Shown here one piece after another: positions 1-9,399 of a stretch of 64,000 nt of DNA. Origin of the DNA: Paenibacillus senegalimassiliensis (GTDB lineage: Bacteria > Bacillota > Bacilli > Paenibacillales > Paenibacillaceae). Both the position numbers and the translations under genes were made by a program. The stretch is from NCBI RefSeq assembly GCF_001486585.1, contig NZ_LN909046.1, positions 372,001 to 436,000 of the forward strand, read 5' to 3'. Each line of letters opens with the position of its first letter. The stretch's first letter is position 1. The notes beneath the pieces were generated by a model. That model searched no databases and was not told the origin of the DNA. It was given only the letters and a program-made list of their open reading frames with translations.

Positions 1-1
1 C

Positions 2-79
2 GTGTTGAACAAACCCGGCAAACAGGAAATATGGCAACTTCTTGGTGAAGATGACGGAAAGGAGACCAATCCATCATGA
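2..79 (+). CDS. addB: C-terminal end of upstream gene, probably AddB (partial)
   Basis: Only the last 25 codons are in the window. The open frame runs from base 2 to a TGA at 77-79, which overlaps the addA start codon as ATGA. This translational coupling to addA is the main reason for calling it addB, the partner subunit of the AddAB helicase-nuclease. The visible residues (ending KETNPS) carry no diagnostic motif. The iron-sulfur cysteines expected near the AddB C-terminus would lie upstream of the window. Identity is inferred from context. Confidence 0.6.
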   Translation: MLNKPGKQEIWQLLGEDDGKETNPS

Positions 80-3000
80 GCATGACGATGAAACCAAAAC
101 CTCAGGGCAGCTATTGGAGTGACGACCAGTGGCGCGCTATTGCTTTATCTGGGGGAGACATGCTGGTGGCCGCTGCGGCAGGCTCGGGCAAAACCGCTGT
201 ATTGGTTGAGCGCATTATCCGCAAATTGACGGACCGCGAGCGGCCGCTAAGCGTAGATCGGTTGCTCGTGGCTACGTTCACCAAAGCAGCCGCTGCCGAG
301 ATGCGAGGGCGGATTACGGAGGCGCTGGAGAAGGAGCTTTCCAAGGACCCAGGTGATGAATATGTAAGTCGTCAATTGGCCATGTTGGGCCGGGCTTCGA
401 TTACTACACTTCATTCGTTCTGTATGGAGGTTATTCAGCGTTACTATACTCTCATTCCTCTCGATCCGGGCTTCCGCATCGCAGCCGAGAATGAAACGGC
501 CTTGCTGCGTCAAGAGGTGCTTGAACAATTGCTGGAGGACAAATACGGTGGCGAGCCGGCAGACAGTCCCTTCTGGGCTCTGGTCGATCTGTTTGGAGGA
601 GAGCGGAGCGATGAAGCCGTGTTTGCGCTGATTCAGCGTCTGTATGATTTTGCTCGCAGCCATCCATGGCCAGAGGACTGGCTTCGCCAGTCGGCAGAGG
701 CTTTTATGCTGCCTGATGTCTCTGCCCTGGAGCAGAGCGGATGGGTAGCTGGTATCCTGGCAGATACAGCCTTGTCCCTGAATGGGGCATATAGCCTGCT
801 CTCTCAAGCGAAACTGGTAGCTCTATCACCAGGAGGGCCGGAACCCTATGCCATAACGCTGGAACAAGATATGCAAATGGTGCAAACACTCCGGGATGCC
901 GTTCATGCGGGGTCCTGGACTTCCCTATACACGGAGTTTCAAGCGGCGCAGTTTGGCAAGCTGAAGCCTTGCAAGAAGGATCAGACCGATCCGGAGATGC
1001 AAGAGAGGGTCAAAGCGATGCGCGAAGAAGCGAAGAAGACCGTAGCGGATTTGCGGGTTCAATTGTACAGTCGGCCTGCGGAGGTATTCTTGCAGGAGAT
1101 GCATGCGATGGCTCCGTTACTTACGAGCTTGTCTGCACTCGTTATTGAGTTTGGAGAACGGTATCGCCTGCACAAGGCGGCGAAGGGTTGGCTGGATTTC
1201 TCCGACCTGGAGCACTATTGTCTGAAAATTCTGCGTCATCCCGATTCCGTTCCTGGCGAGCTGCGGCCATCCGATGCGGCTATGGAATACCGGCAGCAGT
1301 TTGAAGAGGTACTGCTCGATGAATATCAGGATACGAACACTGTGCAGGAAAATATCGTACGTCTGATTTCCCGAACCGGTCCGGGGAACCGCTTTATGGT
1401 TGGCGATGTGAAGCAAAGCATTTATCGGTTTCGCTTGGCCGAGCCAGGCTTGTTTCAGGCAAAATATCAGACTTACGGTGAAGATTTTGCTGGTGAAGGA
1501 CTACGTATCGACCTGGCTCGGAACTTCCGCAGCCGCCGTGAAGTGGTGGATGCGGTTAATTTGTTATTCCGTCAAATCATGAATGAAAGTGTGGCGGAAA
1601 TCTCTTACGATGCCCGGGCGGAACTGGTATATGGGGAAGGCTTCCTGCCAAACACGACAGAGGATTACCGTCCAGAATTACTGCTGGTGGATCGGGATAC
1701 GGGTGGCACTGGTGAAGAAGGCCGGGATGCCGGGAGCAGCAGTGATTATGCTGATGAGGAAGGCTCGGGGGCTGACAGTGAGGATGAGACTGCCTTGCTT
1801 GAGGCGGTGAAGCTGGAGGCACGGGCCATAGCCTCGCGCATTCGCGGGATGCTGGGTGAGGGCGGCGAGCCCTTGCATATTTATGACAAGCAAGCCGAAG
1901 TCATGCGTCCGGTGGCCTACCGGGACATGGTCATTTTGCTAAGATCAACGATGACCTGGGCTCCGGCAATTATTGAGGAACTGCGGCTTATGGGGATTCC
2001 CGCTTACGGGGAATTGAGCCAGGGATATTTCCAGGCATCTGAAGTGGAAACGATCTTATCCTTGCTGCAAGTCATTGATAATCCATTGCAGGATATTCCA
2101 CTAGCAGGGGTACTTCGCTCACCCTTATATGATTTTTCTGAAGAAGAACTAGCCGATATCCGTCTGGCAGCTCCTAGCGGCAGATACTATGAAGCGGTGC
2201 TGGCCCGTTCAGAAAGAGGAACAGCCTATTCTGGCAGCGAACCGGAACAGGAGGAATTGAACTCGTTACCCGAAGCGCCTGCGGACAAGCTGGGTATTCG
2301 CTTGCAGACTTTTCTGGAGCAGCTACACGCTTGGCGTACGATGGCCAGGGAGGGCGAACTGGTCAGCCTGATACGTGATATTTACCGGCAAACTGGCTAC
2401 CCCGAATGGGTTGGCGGCTTGCCTGGGGGAAGCCAGCGGCAGAGCAATCTGCTGGCTTTGCTGGATCGGGCAAGGCAATATGAGGTGTCCGCCGCTGCAC
2501 CGGGGCTGTTCCGCTTCCTGCGGTACGTCAATCGTTTGCGTGAGAACGGGGGCGACTTCGGGGCTGCATCCGCTGCGGGAGAGCAGGGAGACGGGATACG
2601 AATTATGACCATCCACAAGAGTAAAGGACTGGAGTTCCCAGTTGTGTTTGTGGCAGGCTTGTCCAGACAGTTCAATCGTCAGGACTTGAACGCTCCCTTT
2701 TTGATGCATAAGGAAATGGGGTTTGGTCCCAAATTTGTGGATGCGGATACTCGTGTAAGCTATCCTACTTTACCAAATCTGGCGATTCGGAAGCGGGCGC
2801 AGATGGAGCTTCTGGCCGAAGAAATGCGGGTGCTATACGTGGCATTGACCCGTCCGAAAGATAAGCTGGTGCTTGTGTCCTCGGTGAAAAGTTTATTGCG
2901 CTCCATTCAATCGTGGGCCAGTGTGCTGCAAGATGAAGATATGCAACTGCCTGACTATGTGCTGGCGAGAGGACGTTGTTATCTGGACTGGATAGGTCCG

Positions 3001-4062
3001 TCCCTGATTCGGCACCGGAGTGCTGCTGAGTTGCGCCGGTTTGCGGGATTACCAGAGATGGCTTCCTCCGTACTTGCAGACAGTCCTTCAGACTGGCACA
3101 TCGCTTTTCTATCTTCACGTGATGCGGGGCGGACGAGCGGGACGGAAGCCGTGGCGCCAACCGCTGAGCATGCCGGTTTTGATCCGGCGCAGCTTCAGGC
3201 GTTCTTGACCGGTCAGCCATCGGTTATGTTGCCGCAAGCTCCTGGGACAGCCGGGTTGGGTACACAGGTAGCAGATCGGTTGGGCTGGAGCTATCCTTAT
3301 GAGACTGCCAGCCGTATTGCTGCGAAGACGACCGTAACCGAGATGAAGGCATTGCTGACCATGCAGGAGGAGCCTGCTCATGATGCTATGGCCCAGGTGG
3401 AATTGCAACAGCAATTGAGTAGAGAGGAAGCATCGGGCGAGCCTGAGCTTACCCTCCATCTACGCCGCCCGCGCTTCATGGAGCAGCGCAAGCTTACCCC
3501 AAGCGAACGAGGGACGGCTTACCATACATTGATGCAGCATCTGCCCTTTGATGAGGGAGAAGCAGAAGATATCGTCCAGGCCACCTTGAATCGCCTGATT
3601 GAACGGCAAATCATGACTACGGAGCAAGTCGCTGCTATTGATAGGACAGCGATTGCGGAGCTGCTGCAAAGCCCGCTCGGTCAGTTATTACGCCGGGCAG
3701 ATTGGGTGAAGCGAGAGCTCCCGTTCAGCTACGGCTTACCAGCAGCGGAAGCGACGCCTCAATTAGGAGGATTGGTTACGGAGAATACGAATGATTCAGC
3801 GTTTGAAGCTCGGCAACTGGCAGGGGAAACCGTGCTGATTCAGGGGATTGTCGACTGCTTGTTCTCCGTGGATGGGAAGCTCTTTTTGCTGGATTACAAG
3901 AGTGATCGTGTACTGGAGCATCGTGGCGGCGTAGCCGCGCTGACGGAAATGTATCGTTTCCAGCTTGAACTGTACGCGAGGGCGGTCGGACAAATTACGG
4001 GCCTTACTATAGATGAGAAATGGCTGTATTTCTTTGATAGCGGTGCAGCCGTTCGGTTATAG
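76..4062 (+). CDS. addA: ATP-dependent helicase/nuclease subunit A (AddA)
   Basis: AddA is the helicase-nuclease subunit of AddAB, the Gram-positive RecBCD counterpart. It processes double-strand DNA ends and stops at Chi to load RecA. The 1328-residue protein has a UvrD-type Walker A (AAAGSGKT, about residues 33-40), a Walker B region (LLDEYQDT), a GDVKQSIYRFR motif and a late helicase motif (TIHKSKGLEFPVVF). Near the C-terminus a RecB-type nuclease motif, LLDYKSD, has its D and K at about residues 1273 and 1275. It is somewhat longer than Bacillus AddA (about 1230), with an acidic, low-complexity insertion around residues 545-575. The start overlaps the preceding stop by 4 bp, and sbcD follows after 29 bp, so these repair genes are probably co-transcribed. 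Confidence 0.97.
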   Translation: MSMTMKPKPQGSYWSDDQWRAIALSGGDMLVAAAAGSGKTAVLVERIIRKLTDRERPLSVDRLLVATFTKAAAAEMRGRITEALEKELSKDPGDEYVSRQLAMLGRASITTLHSFCMEVIQRYYTLIPLDPGFRIAAENETALLRQEVLEQLLEDKYGGEPADSPFWALVDLFGGERSDEAVFALIQRLYDFARSHPWPEDWLRQSAEAFMLPDVSALEQSGWVAGILADTALSLNGAYSLLSQAKLVALSPGGPEPYAITLEQDMQMVQTLRDAVHAGSWTSLYTEFQAAQFGKLKPCKKDQTDPEMQERVKAMREEAKKTVADLRVQLYSRPAEVFLQEMHAMAPLLTSLSALVIEFGERYRLHKAAKGWLDFSDLEHYCLKILRHPDSVPGELRPSDAAMEYRQQFEEVLLDEYQDTNTVQENIVRLISRTGPGNRFMVGDVKQSIYRFRLAEPGLFQAKYQTYGEDFAGEGLRIDLARNFRSRREVVDAVNLLFRQIMNESVAEISYDARAELVYGEGFLPNTTEDYRPELLLVDRDTGGTGEEGRDAGSSSDYADEEGSGADSEDETALLEAVKLEARAIASRIRGMLGEGGEPLHIYDKQAEVMRPVAYRDMVILLRSTMTWAPAIIEELRLMGIPAYGELSQGYFQASEVETILSLLQVIDNPLQDIPLAGVLRSPLYDFSEEELADIRLAAPSGRYYEAVLARSERGTAYSGSEPEQEELNSLPEAPADKLGIRLQTFLEQLHAWRTMAREGELVSLIRDIYRQTGYPEWVGGLPGGSQRQSNLLALLDRARQYEVSAAAPGLFRFLRYVNRLRENGGDFGAASAAGEQGDGIRIMTIHKSKGLEFPVVFVAGLSRQFNRQDLNAPFLMHKEMGFGPKFVDADTRVSYPTLPNLAIRKRAQMELLAEEMRVLYVALTRPKDKLVLVSSVKSLLRSIQSWASVLQDEDMQLPDYVLARGRCYLDWIGPSLIRHRSAAELRRFAGLPEMASSVLADSPSDWHIAFLSSRDAGRTSGTEAVAPTAEHAGFDPAQLQAFLTGQPSVMLPQAPGTAGLGTQVADRLGWSYPYETASRIAAKTTVTEMKALLTMQEEPAHDAMAQVELQQQLSREEASGEPELTLHLRRPRFMEQRKLTPSERGTAYHTLMQHLPFDEGEAEDIVQATLNRLIERQIMTTEQVAAIDRTAIAELLQSPLGQLLRRADWVKRELPFSYGLPAAEATPQLGGLVTENTNDSAFEARQLAGETVLIQGIVDCLFSVDGKLFLLDYKSDRVLEHRGGVAALTEMYRFQLELYARAVGQITGLTIDEKWLYFFDSGAAVRL

Positions 4063-4091
4063 AAGTGTGGTCTTGAGGGGAGAGGAAAATC

Positions 4092-5282
4092 ATGCGGATA
4101 TTGCATACAGGTGATTGGCATCTGGGACGTACGCTCGAAGGGCGCAGCCGTCTGGCCGAACAGGAGCAGTTCCTGGATGAACTGGTGCAGATCGTAAGGG
4201 AACAGCAGATCGATCTTGTGCTGATGGCGGGAGACGTGTATGACAGCGTCAACCCTCCGGCGGCAGCGGAAGCCTTGTTCTATGATGCAGCAGCCAGATT
4301 GACCAATGCGGGAGGGCATCTGGCGGTGATTGCTGGCAATCACGATCAACCGGAACGGGTATCGGCGGTATCGCCGCTCGTATTCCGGCAGGGCATCTCG
4401 CTGGTGGGATTACCAACCGCTGAGCCGTTACGAATTCCCGTGGCACGAACCGGGGAGTTGGCCGTCATTGCTGCCTTGCCCTATCCCTCGGAGGCCAGAC
4501 TAGCGGAGGTATTAGCGGGGGACGAGGATGAATCCGGCCTGAGACTGGCCTATAGCGCCAAGGTGGGTAAGCTGATGCAGGAGATGTCCCGGGCATTTCG
4601 CCCGGATACAGTCAATTTGACAATGAGCCATATTTACGTTCTGGGGGGACTTGAGTCGGATTCCGAACGTCCAATCCAAGTGGGAGGGGCGTATACGGTT
4701 GATCCTTCGGCGTTAGATGCAGGGGCCCAATATACTGCACTCGGCCATCTCCATCGGCCACAAGCCGTGAAGGGGGCAGGCCTTGCGAGATACAGCGGCT
4801 CTCCGCTCGCTTACTCCTTCTCCGAAGCGGGACAAGCCAAATCGGTGATGCTGCTGGATATTCAGCCGGGGCGAGAGCCTCGGCTTGAAGAGCTGTTCTT
4901 ACGCAGCGGACGGCCGCTTGTTCGCTGGAATTGCCGGGGCGGTCTGGAGGAAGCGTACCACTGGCTTGCGGAAGGGCGAGATGCCGAGGCATTTATTGAC
5001 CTTGAGCTTAGCTTGAGCGAGGCGATGTCTCTGGGTGACATTCAAGCGCTTCGCAAGGCACATGAAGGAATCGTACATATTCGTCCGGTATACCCGGGAC
5101 GGGATGCCGAGGAAACATTCGTATCCCGGGCGGGAATGCCGGTGTCGGAGTTGTTCCGTAAGTTCTATCAACGGCAGACCGGTGGAGCTGAGCCCGAAGC
5201 GGAATTGGTAGAGTTGTTTATGTCGCTGGTGTCTGAGGACAATGAGGACGAGGCTTCTGAGGAAGGAGTGGACCGGGGATGA
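4092..5282 (+). CDS. sbcD: Exonuclease subunit SbcD (Mre11 family)
   Basis: SbcD is the metallophosphoesterase nuclease of the SbcCD complex, which cuts DNA hairpins and protein-blocked ends. The 396-residue protein begins MRILHTGDWHLG. It shows the calcineurin-like metal motifs in order: D8/H10, GDVYDS (D48), GNHD (83-85), a later SHIYV histidine and GHLH. These ligands bind two metal ions in this family. The start codon is preceded by GGGGAGAGG. The stop overlaps the sbcC start by 4 bp (ATGA), giving translational coupling. An acidic tail follows the conserved region. Confidence 0.96.
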   Translation: MRILHTGDWHLGRTLEGRSRLAEQEQFLDELVQIVREQQIDLVLMAGDVYDSVNPPAAAEALFYDAAARLTNAGGHLAVIAGNHDQPERVSAVSPLVFRQGISLVGLPTAEPLRIPVARTGELAVIAALPYPSEARLAEVLAGDEDESGLRLAYSAKVGKLMQEMSRAFRPDTVNLTMSHIYVLGGLESDSERPIQVGGAYTVDPSALDAGAQYTALGHLHRPQAVKGAGLARYSGSPLAYSFSEAGQAKSVMLLDIQPGREPRLEELFLRSGRPLVRWNCRGGLEEAYHWLAEGRDAEAFIDLELSLSEAMSLGDIQALRKAHEGIVHIRPVYPGRDAEETFVSRAGMPVSELFRKFYQRQTGGAEPEAELVELFMSLVSEDNEDEASEEGVDRG

Positions 5283-8200
5283 AGCCGATTACGTTAAAAT
5301 TATCGGGATTACAGAGCTACCGGGAGTTACAGACGATCGATTTCACTGAACTCTGTGAGACAGGACTGTTCGGTATCTTCGGCCCTACAGGAAGTGGCAA
5401 ATCCACCATTCTGGACGCGCTTACGCTGGCCCTCTATGGTAAGGTGGGCCGTGCCTCCGGCGGCACGCAAGGAATTATGAACCACGCGGAAGATAGCTTG
5501 TTTGTGTCCTTCACCTTTGAGCTCACTTCGGCGGCCGGGGTGGAGTGTTACCGGGTGGAGCGGCGTTTTAAACGACAAAGCGAATTGACGGTAAGCAATA
5601 CGATTAGCCGCTTTATTGAAGTTATGCCGGAGGGCGAGAAGGTGCTGGCCGATAAGCTTGCTGATGTGACGCGTTATGTCGAGCAGAAGATCGGACTGAA
5701 GATGGATGACTTTACGCGGGCGGTCGTGCTTCCGCAAGGCAAGTTCGCTGAATTTTTATCCCTAAAGGGAGCCGAACGGCGCGCTATGTTACAGCGGCTG
5801 TTCCATCTGGAGCAATACGGTGACCTGCTTGCGCAGAAGCTGTCGCGGCGCGTGAAGGAGACCGAGCAGCGCCGGGCGGAAGCAGCAGCCGAGCAGCAGG
5901 GGCTTGGCCATGCCTCGGCAGAGGCGCTGGAGCCGGAGGCCGATGCTCTGGCCGCTACGCAGGCGCTGGAGCAGAGCGAACCCGAGCTGCTCGTGAAGCT
6001 GGAGCAGTTGGAGCAGGCCCGTGGCCTGCAAGCGGAAGCGGAAGGACTGGCTGCCGAGGTACGGCAGTTGGCCGGGCGACGCGAGGAAGGCGTGCGCCAG
6101 CGGCTTGCTCTGACGGAGCAGACGGCGAAGGAAGAGGAGCTTCTCGGCAAGGCGAAGGGCCTTCAACGTGAACTGGAACAGCAATTACAGGGAGCGGTTG
6201 TCAAGTCTGAGGAGCGGGAGCTTAGACAAGCGGCAGTTCAACATGCGCAGCGACTCACAGGACTTCAGGAGCAGTGGGCCAAGGCGGCTGCGGAGGAGAC
6301 ACAGAGCCGCTTGAGAGCGAAGGAGACAGACGACAGGCTGGCACGTGTCGTGAAGGATACGCAGCGGGCTCAGGATGCTATGGAGGCCCTGAGTCGACAG
6401 ATAGTTGTTGCTGAGCAGCAGCTTGCCCAGTTAGAAGAACTGCTGGTCGCTCGATTACGGGAATGGACTACGCATGAAGCCGCGTTGCGTCAGACGTTGA
6501 AAGCACAGGAACGCCTGCTATGGTCGTCACGGCTGGCGGAAGAACTGGCCGAAGGCGAGCCTTGTCCTGTGTGCGGCTCAGCGCATCATCCTGTCCTTGC
6601 CGGACAGGCGCAAGGACTGCACCAAATCGGGGAGAACGAGTTGGAGGAATGGACGGCCCTGATCTCCGGTTGCCGGGATCTTCTCCTGGTCGTATCCCGT
6701 GATCGGGAGAATTGCCAGGGATTGCTTGATTCCCTCGCTGTCAATATGGGCGAAAAGGATGGAGGAAAGCCACAGGCATCTTCCGCTGGCGAAGTTGAAG
6801 TGGCAGCAACCCTGGCCCCCTCATCGTTGGAATTAGCCGGATTGCCAGTGACCGAACTGCGTCAGCAGACCGAGGAGTATGCCGGTCAGCATGAGGCCGT
6901 GCGCCATCAATTAGTGGCTTTGCAGCTTGAAGCACGCGAGGCTCTAAGTGCGTTCTCGGCCTTGCAGCCGGAGCGTGCTGCTGCTGAAGCGGCTGTAGCC
7001 ACAGCTAGCGAGCTTCTGGAGCAGGCGGTTCAGCGCAGCGCAGGGTTTGAGTCAGCCCTGGTTCAGGGGCGCCAGGAATGGGAGGGCTTATTCCCCGGAA
7101 TCATGCCGGACGAAGCATCACGTCATCTGGAGGAGCTGTCGGCCAAGGATCGGTTGGCTGAGCAACTTCGGCAACGCCTGGATGCCAGTATTCCTTACCT
7201 TGAAGAGAGAGCAGCCAAACTGCAAGCGCTGGCCCAGGAAGCGATAGAACTGGATAAGCAACTGGTCCAATGGGAGGCACAGGAACAGGGCAAGGGTGAA
7301 CTGCTGCGTGAGAAGCAAGAACGGCTGCATGTTTGGGCTGGAGAACGTCCGGTTGAGGCGCAACTTGCTGAAGCCAAGGATCGGCTCTCAGAACTGCGAC
7401 GCAAGGTAGAGACTACACGCCACCAGCAGGCCACAGCGGTAGCTGAAAGCCATGAACGGGCCAAAGTGGAGGCCCTTGCCCTTCAGGCGGCATTAACGGC
7501 CAAGGAGCAAGCTGAGCAGCTTGAGACTCGCTGGCTGAGCGAGCTTGAAGCCTCACCGTTTGCGGTGAAGGATGAGGTATTGGAGAGCCTGCTTGCTCCC
7601 GGCGAAGCCGAGCAACTGGGGGAAAAGGTTCAGCATCACCGGCGTAGAGAACAAGAACTGGTATTGTCAATCAGCGAACTGGATGCCAAGCTGCAAGGAC
7701 AGACACTTGGCAGCGAACAGTGGCAAGCGAGTGTGGATGCATTGACTGCTGCCAAGCAGTTGGACGAGACAGCCCTGCAACTCCAGGCGCGCACGGAGCG
7801 AGACTGGGAGGAGTTGCAGGTTCGCCACATCCGCTGGCAAGAGTTGGAGCAACGGCGGGGCGAGCTGGAGCGGGAATCTGGCCTACTAGGCAAACTGCAA
7901 TCTTCGCTGCGCGGCAATGCCTTCGTCGAATATGTGGCCGAAGAGCAATTGATGAATGTTAGCCATGCGGCTTCCCAGCGCCTACGCTCCTTGACGAAGC
8001 AGCGCTATGCACTGGAGACAGATTCCGGAGGCGGGTTTGTGATTCGTGATGATGCCAATGGGGGAGTAAAACGCCCGGTGGCTACTTTGTCGGGCGGCGA
8101 GACGTTCTTGACCTCGCTAGCGTTGGCCTTGGCTTTATCCGCCCAAATTCAGCTTCGCGGTCAGTATCCGCTGCAATTCTTCTTCCTGGACGAAGGGTTC

Positions 8201-8386
8201 GGTACGCTGGACCCCGAATTATTGGATACTGTCATTACCTCTCTGGAGCATTTGCATCACGACCATCTGTCCGTGGGCATCATCAGCCATGTAGCTGAAC
8301 TGCGATCCAGGCTGGCGCGCAAGCTGATTGTGATTCCGGCGGATAGTGGAGGCGCTGGCTCACGCATCGAAACAGAACGGTTGTAG
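5279..8386 (+). CDS. sbcC: Exonuclease subunit SbcC (Rad50-like SMC ATPase)
   Basis: SbcC is the SMC-like ATPase that controls SbcD. In the 1035-residue protein the N-terminal Walker A (GPTGSGKST, about 35-43) and the C-terminal signature (LSGGETFL) and Walker B (FFFLDEGFGTLD) form the ATPase head. Between them lie two long Glu/Gln/Ala-rich coiled-coil arms joined by a zinc hook, CPVC (C429 and C432), which dimerises Rad50-type proteins. Length and order match SbcC of Bacillales. The coil-coding part is unusually GC-rich, which explains the many spurious reverse-strand frames. The stop codon is followed within 6 bp by the first of three palindromic repeat elements. Confidence 0.97.
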   Translation: MKPITLKLSGLQSYRELQTIDFTELCETGLFGIFGPTGSGKSTILDALTLALYGKVGRASGGTQGIMNHAEDSLFVSFTFELTSAAGVECYRVERRFKRQSELTVSNTISRFIEVMPEGEKVLADKLADVTRYVEQKIGLKMDDFTRAVVLPQGKFAEFLSLKGAERRAMLQRLFHLEQYGDLLAQKLSRRVKETEQRRAEAAAEQQGLGHASAEALEPEADALAATQALEQSEPELLVKLEQLEQARGLQAEAEGLAAEVRQLAGRREEGVRQRLALTEQTAKEEELLGKAKGLQRELEQQLQGAVVKSEERELRQAAVQHAQRLTGLQEQWAKAAAEETQSRLRAKETDDRLARVVKDTQRAQDAMEALSRQIVVAEQQLAQLEELLVARLREWTTHEAALRQTLKAQERLLWSSRLAEELAEGEPCPVCGSAHHPVLAGQAQGLHQIGENELEEWTALISGCRDLLLVVSRDRENCQGLLDSLAVNMGEKDGGKPQASSAGEVEVAATLAPSSLELAGLPVTELRQQTEEYAGQHEAVRHQLVALQLEAREALSAFSALQPERAAAEAAVATASELLEQAVQRSAGFESALVQGRQEWEGLFPGIMPDEASRHLEELSAKDRLAEQLRQRLDASIPYLEERAAKLQALAQEAIELDKQLVQWEAQEQGKGELLREKQERLHVWAGERPVEAQLAEAKDRLSELRRKVETTRHQQATAVAESHERAKVEALALQAALTAKEQAEQLETRWLSELEASPFAVKDEVLESLLAPGEAEQLGEKVQHHRRREQELVLSISELDAKLQGQTLGSEQWQASVDALTAAKQLDETALQLQARTERDWEELQVRHIRWQELEQRRGELERESGLLGKLQSSLRGNAFVEYVAEEQLMNVSHAASQRLRSLTKQRYALETDSGGGFVIRDDANGGVKRPVATLSGGETFLTSLALALALSAQIQLRGQYPLQFFFLDEGFGTLDPELLDTVITSLEHLHHDHLSVGIISHVAELRSRLARKLIVIPADSGGAGSRIETERL

Positions 8387-8391
8387 AGGTA

Positions 8392-8559
8392 GTTCAAAAA
8401 GTCAACTTCCCAGGACGAAGCTGCTCAAGGAGTAAATTCGGCATCGAATCTCGAATTCACCCGGGACTTCCGTTGCTCACGTACCCACTACGTACGCTCC
8501 GCTACTCAGTCCCTAGCTTCATCCAAGCTTCTCGGTCCTGAAAACCTGACTTTTTGAAC
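8392..8559 (+). repeat. Interspersed inverted-repeat element, copy A (short form)
   Basis: A 168-bp non-coding element starts GTTCAAAAAGTC and ends GACTTTTTGAAC, a perfect 12-bp terminal inverted repeat. The similarity continues inward: CCAGGACGA on the left mirrors TCGGTCCTG on the right. The centre holds ACGTACCCACTACGTACGC and CTACTCAGTCCCTAGC. It is nearly identical to copy B and to copy E (reverse orientation). There is no open frame. It looks like a MITE-like or REP-like element moved or maintained in trans, and it starts 6 bp after the sbcC stop. Confidence 0.9.
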
Positions 8560-8575
8560 AATTATTGAAGAGGTA

Positions 8576-8742
8576 GTTCAAAAAGTCATCTTTCCAGGAC
8601 GAGGCTGCTCAAGGAGTAAATTCGGCACGAATCTCGAATTCACCCGGGCCTTCCGTTGCTCACGTACCCACTACGTACGCTCCGCTACTCAGTCCCTAGC
8701 TTCATCCAAGCTTCTCGGTCCTGAAAATCCGACTTTTTGAAC
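8576..8742 (+). repeat. Interspersed inverted-repeat element, copy B (short form)
   Basis: The second head-to-tail copy is 167 bp and differs from copy A at a few positions, such as loss of one base in the CATCGAATC segment. The spacers after A and after B are both about 16 bp and nearly identical, ending TATTGAAGAGGTA. This suggests that the unit including the spacer was duplicated in tandem, rather than inserted twice independently. Confidence 0.9.
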
Positions 8743-8758
8743 ATATATTGAAGAGGTA

Positions 8759-9315
8759 GTTCAAAAAGCCAACTTTTGATCACGAAGTGGCTCAGGAAGG
8801 GATTTCGACATCGAATCTTGAATTCAGTCGGGCCTAGTATATGCTTCCGTTAACAGGAAATCCTCCCTCTAATTCGCCTATATCCGCCCAAATTCCCTAT
8901 TTAGCGGGAAATTCTCCTGTTAATTTTGAGATTTTTCCCAGCAATAGACGATTCTATCAAGATTAGCAGGAGGAAATCCCTATAAGCCCCGCTTTGTGCC
9001 GGATTTAAGCGGTTTAACGGGAGTTTTTACCTATAATCAGAAAAGGGAAGCTTGGATAGGCCTCGGGGAAACGCGATCTCTAGTTCATTGACCCTACGTG
9101 AGTTTGATTATCCGCTCTCGCTAACGGTCAACCGCTCATTTTTAGAATTGAGCCGAAACATTTGAGTTGCTAACGTACCCCTGCTTCCGAAGTTGTTTTC
9201 TCCGAATACGTGTAGCTCAGCTACTGACGTCCCTGGCTTTAGCGTGGCTCAAGCGTTTTGAAAAAACGCACCTCGGAAGCATAGGCTTGGTTTCTGAAAA
9301 CCTGACTTTTTGAAC
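8759..9315 (+). repeat. Interspersed inverted-repeat element, copy C (long form with internal insertion)
   Basis: The third copy is 557 bp. Its left end is slightly degenerate (GTTCAAAAAGCC) and its right end is intact (GACTTTTTGAAC). It carries the extra arm seen otherwise only in copy D (GGGCCTAGTATATGCTTCCG on one side, GAAACATTTGAGTTGCTAACG on the other). The two arm halves are separated by about 300 bp of unrelated sequence. It is more diverged than A and B, so probably older. No gene lies inside. Confidence 0.8.
8851..9147. repeat. Sequence inserted inside repeat copy C
   Basis: Comparison with copy D places extra DNA of about 300 bp at the tip of the long-form arm. Its left part is bounded by TAACAGGA (8851-8858) and TCCTGTTA (8915-8922), an inverted pair 72 bp apart. 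A related module follows (AGCAGGAGGAAATCCC, then AACGGGAGTTTTTACC). No convincing coding frame was found. It looks like a second, AT-richer intergenic repeat type nested in the first. The right boundary is approximate. Confidence 0.55.
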
Positions 9316-9347
9316 AGGTACTTGTAATAAGCTGAAAATAGATTCTT

Positions 9348-9393
9348 GGGGGTGATGTATATCACAGATACAGTATCACCCCCCTGTTATACT
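9348..9393 (+). promoter_or_regulatory. Predicted extended -10 promoter with upstream palindrome
   Basis: TGTTATACT at 9385-9393 matches an extended -10 (TGnTATAMT). No good -35 exists 16-18 bp upstream. That space is filled by a palindrome: GGGGGTGAT (9348-9356) is the exact reverse complement of ATCACCCCC (9375-9383), with GTGATGTATATCAC nested inside. This arrangement suits an operator over a weak -35. Nothing T-rich follows, so it is not a terminator. Regulator identity is unknown. Confidence 0.5.
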
Positions 9394-9399
9394 ACAGTT

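Noticed and set aside
247..807. Long reverse-strand frames opposite addA, and similar ones opposite sbcC (5674-6150), glyQ (19391-20227), typA (43633-44187) and oppA (55137-55985)
   Set aside because: They mirror the codon structure of well-supported genes on the other strand, lack ribosome sites and show no protein-family pattern.
8392..8742. Tandem copies A and B as a possible CRISPR array
   Set aside because: The unit is about 168 bp with 16-bp near-identical spacers; there are no short regular repeats, unique spacers or cas genes.
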